A DNA stretch of 64,000 nucleotides from the NCBI GenBank assembly GCA_001600455.1, contig BCKC01000002.1, forward strand, positions 1,998,171 through 2,062,170. The letters run 5' to 3'. The position numbers and the translations under genes were made by a program. The notes under the pieces were generated by a model. The model saw only the letters and a program-made list of their open reading frames with translations, did not search any database and was not told where the DNA came from. Below, in pieces: positions 56,164 through 64,000 of this stretch. The DNA is from Endocalyx cinctus (lineage: Eukaryota; Ascomycota; Sordariomycetes; Amphisphaeriales; Apiosporaceae). Numbering within the stretch: position 1 is the stretch's first letter; each line of letters opens with the position of its first letter.

Positions 56164-57398
56164 ATTTTTGAAAAGTTTCATCTGATTAGATACTTTTTAT
56201 TCACTATTACCGTACGTCTGAAAACAAATTTTCTTGAAAAATATGAATATCGGTGGCAGTAAGTTGAAAAAAAAAAAAAAAAAAAAAAAACATGATTCAG
56301 TATAACAACCACCGAGGAATAATATGAAACTAGGTTTAAAGTTTTCCTTCCTTCTTTTTACTCATAAGCCCTAATACCTAGAATAATTAATGAATGTTGA
56401 ATCATCAAATTCGATTCACAGTAAACTATCTTTTTTCTTTTTCTTTCTTTCTTTCTCTCCCTTTTCTCTTGAACATTACATAACTTAAAAAATCGCTATT
56501 CTATTTCGAATCACATGAAAAGAAAGCTTCGATAACTTCAGTGACATCGAAGATTATTTGACCTGAATTGAAGACCTGTGAAAGTAAGCCAAGAGGGGAA
56601 ATAAAAGGGCGACTAGTCGAATCCTAAGTAAAGAACTCCGTACACAGTAAAGTCGGGTATTTCAAGCTACGTCAGATTGATCCACCTGTTCATTCGTATT
56701 TCGTAACGTATTTCTTTCAAGGTTCATATGCGTGGGCAAAGCTATATATAACCAACCTCACGTTTTTTTTTTTTTGAATCGTGAGATAATGGCACAATGG
56801 TCAGATAATTATCACCAATTCAGATTTAAAATAATAGTACACAGTAATAATAATAAATACTTGCCTAGTAGAATACGTTACGTTACCTTTACAGGTAGGT
56901 ATACTTACCATAATAACAATACCTATAACAGGGTGCCTAGGCACTTAAACCTAGGTATGACGACAATCTCCAACAATAGGGTAGGGGAAGGGTGTCATCT
57001 AGTTGAGCCGAGGATGCATCGATTCAAAATAGGCTGATAATGAGAATGAACCGGGACGAATATCACACGAATAGCATCACTTAGATTTTATCGAAAATAC
57101 ACGTAGAGTAAATAGAATTCAAATTTAATTTTCACTTCCTTTTCTCTTTCCTTACCATTTCAATTTGACAATCTTGTTCGTACATCTCTCCCTGTGTGTC
57201 TCCCTCTACCTACCAGGTAGATATTAATCTATTTAGATCTAAAGTCTTTTTTTTCCCCCAGTTTCTTTTCTTGTTGTGTCATACAGTACCCTCTACCCCT
57301 TTCCCCTCCTCGCAGCTCCATTACTTACCCCAATTTTCCCCCTCTCCAGCGGTGATGACTCCCCCTTAATAATAAGCTTTTTTACCAAACAATTTTCT
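56164..57398. other. Spacer with poly-A tract
   Basis: No gene seen. It holds a 24-nt A-run (56267-56290), a CTTT/TTTC tract near 56430-56470, a GTGCCTAGGCAC palindrome near 56935-56946 and an ACCTAGGT at 56949-56956. Confidence 0.5.
56267..56290. repeat. Poly-A tract (24 nt)
   Basis: Uninterrupted A-run upstream of the esterase gene. Confidence 0.9.
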
Positions 57399-59406
57399 TC
57401 AATTCCTCGCCCCCTCCAAAACCAACCTCTCCATCTCCTCGAAAGCAGGCAAGACCCGACCGTAAGCCCGGAAGGCGTCGGCGCGGTAACCGTCGCCCAC
57501 CTTCTGGATCGCCTCGGCCTCCTTCCAGCGCCTGGCGATGAGCTCGTCGAAGGTCTCGGCGTACTCCCTGCGCTCGAACGCCCACAGCGCCTTGTAGGCC
57601 CCGCCCAGGGCGCACGCGTTCCCGCCGATGTCGAGCCGGTACACGCCCTCGACCCCGCCCAGGACGTCGCCGAACACGCGCGCGATCGCCGGGTTCAGCG
57701 ACCCGCCCCCGACGAGGTAGATCCGTCGGGGCTGCGCCGGGAGCGTCGGTGCCGAGGGCAGCGGCCGAACGAGGTTGTGCGATCGTAGACGCATCGATAG
57801 GGCCTGGGACTCGACGATGATCCGGGCGTCCGTCTCGGGCGTCCACGTGACGGTAGTCTCTTTGTTCTTATCATCTTGTCGAGTTAGTCCGCTTCCGTCG
57901 CGCTCGCACACGTACCTCCACGTGCCGGCTTGGACGTTGGGCACGATTTCCGGCAGCGGGAAGTACAGTCCTAGCTTGGCCTTGTCTCCGTCCTTTCGAA
58001 TGTCTAGGGGCGGCGTGTTCATTATGGTCTTGTTGAAAGTCTCCCACGAATCCTTGGACGAAGAGGGCGGCTTGGGCAACTGATCCCTGACCTTTTCTCG
58101 CGCTAGCCCGCCGTTCTTGTAGCACAACATGAACATGAAGTGGTCTTTCGTCGTTGGGTGGTTCATGAAGTGGTACGAAGGATCGGGCTTGTAGCTGGGC
58201 GTGCTCATGAGGAAGGTGCTGGACGTGCCGAGTGACACGATAGCATCGAGGGGTCGAAGCGGAAGTGACAGAATTGTCGCTGGGTTGTCGCCGGTGAACG
58301 GCGCGACGCGGCACTCCGGGCTAAACCCGAAGCGCGAGACGAAGTAGGGCGAAATGGGTCCTAGGTTCTTACCGCCGTCTATGTGTACTTCTCCCAGCTT
58401 CGTACGGAGCTCCGGAACGGCTTCTTTTGCCCCGGCCGTGAGCTCGAGCAGCTTCTCGTTCCATTTCTCGTCAAGGACATCCCACAGGTTCATCCCCGTC
58501 ACGTCGCTGATATCGATGGGTGCGATGGCGCCGAGAAGCATCGACGCTAGAAAGGAAGAGGCGAGAGAGATACGTGCCGTCGACGCATAAACCTCCGGGC
58601 GTCGCCGTCTCATTCTAAGGATTTGAGTACCAGTAAATCGCTATCCGACAGTATCGCATATTTCTTAGTAAAAGCTAACAAAATATACCAAAATAATGAC
58701 GCCGGTAAAAAAGAGCCTCGGGTACCCGAAGTAAACTGAAAAAAAGGCCAGAAAAGGGACTTACATGGTGTGCCGAACTTCCCGTAGCCTCAGCTAACTT
58801 CATCGGCGAGCCTAGGTGCTTGTCGAAAAGGTCGCATTCAGCCTGAGTGCTGTGATCCTGCCAATTAGGAGCGTACTCGTACGCAAGAGCGTCTTTCAGC
58901 TGCTCCACGATAGTCTTCGCGGGGTTCAGCCCGCCCAGGGTGGCCTCGGCCTTCTCGTTCCAGAACACGCTCGAGTGCTGCTGTCCGGAGCCGCTCACGC
59001 CTCTTATGGCGCCGAGGGGACATTTCATCTCCTTGAGCCTGGCCAGCACGAGCTCGAGAGCTTCCATCCACATGGCGACGGGCTGGATGACCTCCCCTTC
59101 GTCATCGTTGATGAGCACGCCTTTCTTAATCTGGTACTTGGCACCGAAGTCGGCGTCGAAGTCAACCTTGGCCTCGGAGACCGCCTTTAGGTCGGAAGAA
59201 ATAACGATGGCTATATCCGGACGAAGCTAGGTTAGATTCTGACTGATTCTTCCAGGCATGAATGATTCTCGAAATCTCATTTTTTGCTCAATTCCTCATT
59301 CATGGTATTCCAATTGCCGCCTTGAGTTGAAGAGATGGACTGACTAACCTTTCAATTGCTGGGTCGAGAGGTCGAAGCCCAGGTAAAGAGGACCCGAATG
59401 ATCCAT
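57399..59406 (-). CDS. XKS1: D-xylulose kinase
   Basis: Three exons: 59349-59406, 58765-59210 and 57399-58640, giving 581 residues, the usual length of fungal xylulokinase. Start MDHSGPLYLGFDLSTQQLK has the phosphate-binding DLSTQ. The first splice gives LKAIVISSDLKAVSEAKVDF. Later FGGY-kinase blocks are GVSGSGQQHSSVFW, the substrate-side TGSSAHHRFTGTQILRM (made by the second splice), IVSLGTSSTFLM and the nucleotide-binding IYLVGGGSLNPAIARVFGDV and GNACALGGAYKALWA. The enzyme phosphorylates D-xylulose with ATP, the last step that feeds xylose and arabinose into the pentose phosphate pathway. No xylose reductase or xylitol dehydrogenase gene is adjacent. The 3' exon is GC-rich relative to flanks. 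Confidence 0.94.
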
Positions 59407-60616
59407 CCTCGAATATATTTTATTTTCTCTTCTTTTCTATTTTATTCCCTCTTTACAGAAGAATTCTTGGTTGTTAAGTAAGCTACTGAGCTATATACAT
59501 ATATATATACCTAGGTATATATATATAATTCTTCTGTTCTTAAGGAACAATTATATTATTTTAACCAACGTTAATTAGGTGATGTTGATCTTCCTTATAC
59601 GGAACGAATGGAAAGCTAAAGGCAAGAGTTTCAAGAAAAAAAAAGAAAAGAAAAAAGTCACACAAGGATAATAATATATACTACACGAATGTTCTCGAAA
59701 AGAAATATTTATCTCAATAAGACTCGTGATGTAATATTTACCTACACCGCACTGAAAATCGTATCCGTATATGCTTACCTAGGTCAGTACCTGTCCCTGT
59801 ACCCGCGGACCTGTACCTATGTTCCACGTTAACTATAGCACGCATCCCACTATCGGCTGCCCCTCCCCCCAGTGGAAAATGGCGGGGCATTAGAGAGCTC
59901 AGGGCCCAAGATAAGGGGGGAGACCCTGCAGGCCGTATAGCGAAGGAAGCTTACTCCGTTGGCACTCAGGATTTCATACTACACTAGACGTCATGCGCTC
60001 CAATTATCTGTCGAGGATTTCTGAAACCATCACAGGGTAAAGAAAGTCTAGACTCACGATAGCTTCTGAATTTTTCTTTTCTTTCCAAAGCCGAGCCCAC
60101 CCCGAAGTTTGTTGGCTCGTAATTTGGTGTGTGGTGTGATAGAACATGAAGTGACTAATCATGTGCCGAGAAAGAAAGCTATATGAAAAGAGTAAAATCA
60201 CGCGCAAGGTTACAGTAAAGAGTTTTCATTACCTGATTTCTCAATTTATTTCTCAATATAAGGTGACGAACCGACAGTATCTGTCGTGAAATGTTGCCAT
60301 CTCATCCTTCTAAGCTAGTGTGAAATGCAAAGTACAAAGTGCCAATGCTAACGAGAAATTCCCCGAGTACCAAGGTGCCACTGCGTTTCCTAAACCGGTG
60401 GCCCTTATTATCTTTCCACCTAGCATTTTTAACCCATCTCTCTTTTGACGAACGCCGTCTAATGCAGATGACTGATGTGCAAGATATATATAGTACAATC
60501 CTAACCCTCCTTGCAAGGGTTTCCGTTGTTCCATAGTCTGGTATCATGATGAAAAATGCACAAAACAACACCCTGAACGCCTAAATGCTTGAAAAGGTCC
60601 CAATCCCATGTTATTT
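59407..60616. other. Spacer with TA palindrome
   Basis: No gene supported; the overlapping frames at 60300-60800 run antisense or past the end of the transporter gene. A TA-rich palindrome centred on CCTAGG lies at 59497-59528, and another ACCTAGGT at 59777-59784. Confidence 0.5.
59497..59528. repeat. AT-rich palindrome centred on ACCTAGGT
   Basis: TATATAT-rich arms flank ACCTAGGT at 59509-59516, so the whole segment is nearly self-complementary. It could extrude a cruciform or act as a dyad site. Confidence 0.75.
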
Positions 60617-62084
60617 TTATTTCGACTTAGTGTGGCCTCCGTTCTGGCCATCGTGTTCATCTTCCTCTTCAGGCTCTGGGCTTGACTTAGGACTGACATC
60701 ACCAGGAATGAACTCGTCGAATTTCGGTTGGTTCTCGGATTCTCTGGGAAGAAATCGAACGCGAACTTTTCGGACACCTCGGACCTTGCCACCGACGCGA
60801 GTTCGGATTTTGTCTTCTACTTCTCGAACATCTTCGACCGTCCAAGTCCCAGGAACGATGATCTCGAGATCGATCAAGTAGTTCTGTCCTGACTTAGTAC
60901 CGGAAACTTCGTGCACCTCAATCAAGTGGCCTTCTGTAATGTCGACGAGGGCCTTCTGAGCCTGTTTGCGTACAGAGCCTCGAACTTCCTCGTCAATGCT
61001 TCGGTCGGCAAGCTCGTACAGAGAGGCGATTGTATTTTCGAGGCCACCTCTAACAACCATACACGAGATAAGAAAACTTCCGACCGGGTCAAGCCAAGCT
61101 GCGTTCGTGAAGAGGTTCGCGCCAAGAATAACACCCAAAGTGACAAACCCAGTAAGACTATCAATTCGGTGGTGGATGGCGTTCGATGCTAGGACGGAAG
61201 ACTTTCGTTCTCGGGCTACTTTCATAGCTAGATGAAAGAAATAAAGTTAGTGTATGAATTGTATGAATTGGATGAAATTAAATGACATTGGATGGAACTA
61301 ATTAAGGGATAAACTTACTTGCGTGGTAAAGCCATTCTTTGATCACAACCGTGCCAGCGGCAAGCCAAGCGGCGTGCAGACTTGGGATCGCGTCTGTACC
61401 ATGGCTATGACTATGTGCATGAGCGGCTAGCTCCGAGGCGAGCGTTGGATCTGCCACAAGAAAGCCGTAAATAGTTATTAAGCTCCCGTAACCCATCCAG
61501 AGACCTCCTATCAGGAGCATGCTTGAAACTCCCAGAGAACCTAGGCTTTCAATCTTGCCATAGCCGGTGGGAAAGTTCTCGGTTGGAGGCTTGATACTCC
61601 AAGACAGAGTGGCTAGGGTTATAATATCCGACGCGAGATCAGTCACGCTGTGGATGGCATCTGCAATCATAGCTTGGGAATTGAACATATAACCACCAAC
61701 ACCTTTTGCGATCGCCATGCCTAAGTTAGAATACAAACCGATGCGGGTAATTCTTACGCCGGCATCGTTTTTGTTCTGCGAAGTTAAGTATACATTGTCG
61801 TGACCGTGTTTATGACCATGCTTGTGAGCTCCATGACTTCGGGTCTGAGTAGTAGACACGGACATAATTGGTAGTTGTCGCAAACGATTGGGAGTAATGA
61901 TTTTGATATTGTAAGGTGATAGAAGATTGGTGTTTGATAGAATTGGATGATTGGGTTTAGAAATCTTAGAAAGAGAGAATCGAGTGGTTGATAAGTGTTT
62001 GGTATGGAAAGTGACATGTGGCCATAAACGACTATTGGTCGTAGCCAAATAGCCAACTCGGGCCTGGGCCGGAGTTGGCAACAT
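60617..62084 (-). CDS. Mitochondrial-type cation diffusion facilitator (Mmt1/2-like)
   Basis: Two exons, 61319-62084 and 60617-61227, giving 458 residues. I start at 62084 (MLPTPAQARVGYLATTNSRL), because the first 60 residues are rich in Ser, Thr, Arg and Lys with almost no acids, like a mitochondrial presequence. An in-frame ATG at 62120 could add 12 residues. A His-rich stretch (HGAHKHGHKHGH) precedes the first helix. The CDF metal sites are DAIHSVTDLASD in TM2 and NAIHHRIDSLTG in TM5, the second made just after the splice. Further helices and a C-terminal cytoplasmic-type domain follow, ending in an acidic tail. Yeast Mmt1/Mmt2 move iron across the mitochondrial membrane; zinc or manganese is possible too. 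The 91-nt intron has a GTAAGT donor and CATCTAG acceptor. Confidence 0.9.
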
Positions 62085-64000
62085 TTTAATTGACTTTTTT
62101 TTAGTAGTGCCGTTGTACACACACAGTCCACGCGTCTTGTCTCGTCCCCCTTGTGTACACGTCGCTAGGGGAAGGTGTCAGTCAATACTTTATGAGGTAG
62201 ACCGTAGCAAGAATTAAAATAAAGTACTCCTTACCCGAATTAATAAATCTGCGCCTCTTGTTTCTTATCAACGGAATGTGGGTGTCAGTACTTATTTGTG
62301 TATGGATATGGATATGGATATGTAGGTACGTGTATATGTATATTGTATATCGTATATGTATACCTATGTACCTATACAGTATGGTTCTGTGGTTCTGTGG
62401 TTCTGTGGTTCATGCTGAAACTGAAACATTGGGTTTAATTCGTCCGACGTACCTTGAGAATTTCTTAAGATGGGATTCTATCGAATAGAGAATTGCGCAA
62501 ATGTAATATTTCCCTAGGTAATTGATCGTAGACTGTACTCACTGTACATATACTCGTGAACGTATTAAACATCCATGTATGAAGTGCGTAAGGTAAGTCT
62601 TATGTATCCCTTGGCAGGGGAGATAAAATACGACTGTGAGAAATGGAACAGCCAAAGATGTTTTGTTTCCGAATCAAGTATTGTTATGGTGTAAAATAGG
62701 AATAAATCTACATAATGAAAGTGCACTTCTTTTCTGTGAGTGTTACTTAGGTATCAAGCTTAGGGTATTATTTTCTTGATATCGCGCTATACCGTTAACC
62801 GTTAGATTCCTTACTAGCGCGTTATCGAATGACGCATGCTCCATAACGTGTATATCCATAAGTCGTTTAACGTTGCTGATCTTAATTTTATGACTATATC
62901 CGTATGTATATATATATATATATATATATTTCATAATACCTATTTAATGAATAACACTAGTATTACCGCCTACTATCTGACTGTCAAACTGTTAGACTGT
63001 GTACTCTGTAATTAGATTTAACGATCTCACCTGTAAGAACTTAGCAAGAGTTTTTGAACGAGGCTAAATACAACGATTAACTAACTTCCGGTTCGGATAA
63101 CGAAGTATGTCATTATATAATTTTCTTCTCTTGAGAACTTCTTTGAATAGGAAAAACTTGATTGATTCAATGATTATCTCCTAAAAAGTAAAAGAGAAAA
63201 AACTAGCCTTTTATATACCAGCTGTCAGTCAGACCTGACTAAGTTGTGGTGACAATCTAATCATAACAGTTTTGAGTGTTATTGATAAAGTTTTCTTTTC
63301 TTTCTTTTCTATTACTTGTCAAGGTTTTGTGAAAAGGGGCAGAAAAGTAATGACACAGGCTGAAATAGGCATTTGTGAATGGCTAGTGTCAGTGTAGTTG
63401 TTAAACTAGTTCGCCTACGAGCCCCTGATATTACCAAAACTTACCTACTTCACCCTTCATGACTTGGTCATTCCTTTTGCCCGCTGGTTAGTAATGAATA
63501 GCATTATTACTTATATCCATCATTACCAAATCTCCAAGGTTCATAGTCGTGATCAACCTGCAATAGCTCGTGGCAGACTCCGCGAATTTTACCAATGTGA
63601 TTTCGATATCGCTAGTGTCTACGATTCTAGACACAAGACAAGAGAAAAAGAAGTTGTAGTCCCTTGTGGCCCGGCAGATCAATATATACGTCATGGCACT
63701 TGGAGGCAGGGAATTCAACGAGCTTTTAGTCGAGCGTACGGAAGTAACTCGCTGATTATGGGATACCGGGATAAGGGCCGAATTTGCTGCAAAAGTAAAA
63801 CCCAAACTCCCACAGCAATTCCAGGCTACTGCTGATGTATCTCTTGCTGTCATAATTGGCCAGGCTGAAAGTTTTGGGGACAGGAAGCCAAAATACCAAT
63901 AAAAAAGGCCGAGGACAAATTGTCACATTGGACGAAATGGTAGGGGCAGTCAAGAAGTTGCTGTAGTTTACTAGCCAGCGTCCAACCAAGCTATTAGACA
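62085..64000. other. Right-end spacer
   Basis: Promoter side of the transporter gene and about 1.9 kb with no supported gene. It contains GGATAT and GGTTCTGTG short repeats (62300-62412) and a TA dinucleotide run at 62906-62929. Near the edge, a 48-codon stop-free frame at 63756-63899 has protein-like composition but no start, partner exon or recognised domain. Confidence 0.45.
62906..62929. repeat. (TA)n microsatellite
   Basis: About twelve TA units in the right-end spacer. Confidence 0.8.

Overview
The window reads as nuclear DNA of a filamentous ascomycete (Pezizomycotina, most likely Sordariomycetes). Coding exons are moderately GC-rich and lie in AT-rich spacers. Introns are short (about 40-140 nt, one of 243 nt) with GTAAGT-like donors and CTAAC/CTGAC-like branch sites. 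Genes lie on both strands without operons. The gene set is typical of such fungi: Cdc27/BimA, Nup82, Pik1, NC2-alpha, TRAPP sedlin, a secreted pectin lyase, xylulokinase and a DUF3605 protein. I joined exons by reading phase and family similarity. No database search was run, so splice sites are predictions.

Left part (1-12.3 kb): a secreted Thr-rich cupin (-), a PrpF-type isomerase (+), a two-exon pectin lyase (+), then a large six-exon gene (-). That last gene joins a caspase-like domain, a homeodomain-like helix-turn-helix and a rhodanese-like domain in one predicted 996-residue protein. It is the most unusual object in the window. From 12.2 to 22.4 kb come an unrecognised disordered protein, an assembly gap inside a poly-G tract, NADH-cytochrome b5 reductase, a DUF3605 protein and the ER-targeting factor Snd2.

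Central part (22.4-33.7 kb): a compact housekeeping block with APC3/Cdc27, histone H4, TRAPPC2/sedlin, mitochondrial ribosomal protein MRPL31 (mL60), nuclear cap-binding protein CBP20 and nucleoporin Nup82. Several pairs are divergent with about 550 bp between start codons. These genes serve mitosis, chromatin, vesicle traffic, mitochondrial translation, mRNA export and the nuclear pore. They look like ordinary neighbours rather than one pathway.

Right part (33.7-64 kb): two unrecognised low-complexity proteins, the PI 4-kinase Pik1 (five exons), the NC2-alpha/DRAP1-type transcription repressor, a membrane-anchored HSL-type esterase, xylulokinase and a mitochondrial-type cation diffusion facilitator. 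Spacers are longer here (1-3.4 kb). They carry homopolymer tracts, small tandem repeats and a recurrent ACCTAGGT palindrome, but no gene that I can support. I found no convincing tRNA, rRNA, CRISPR array or intact mobile element.
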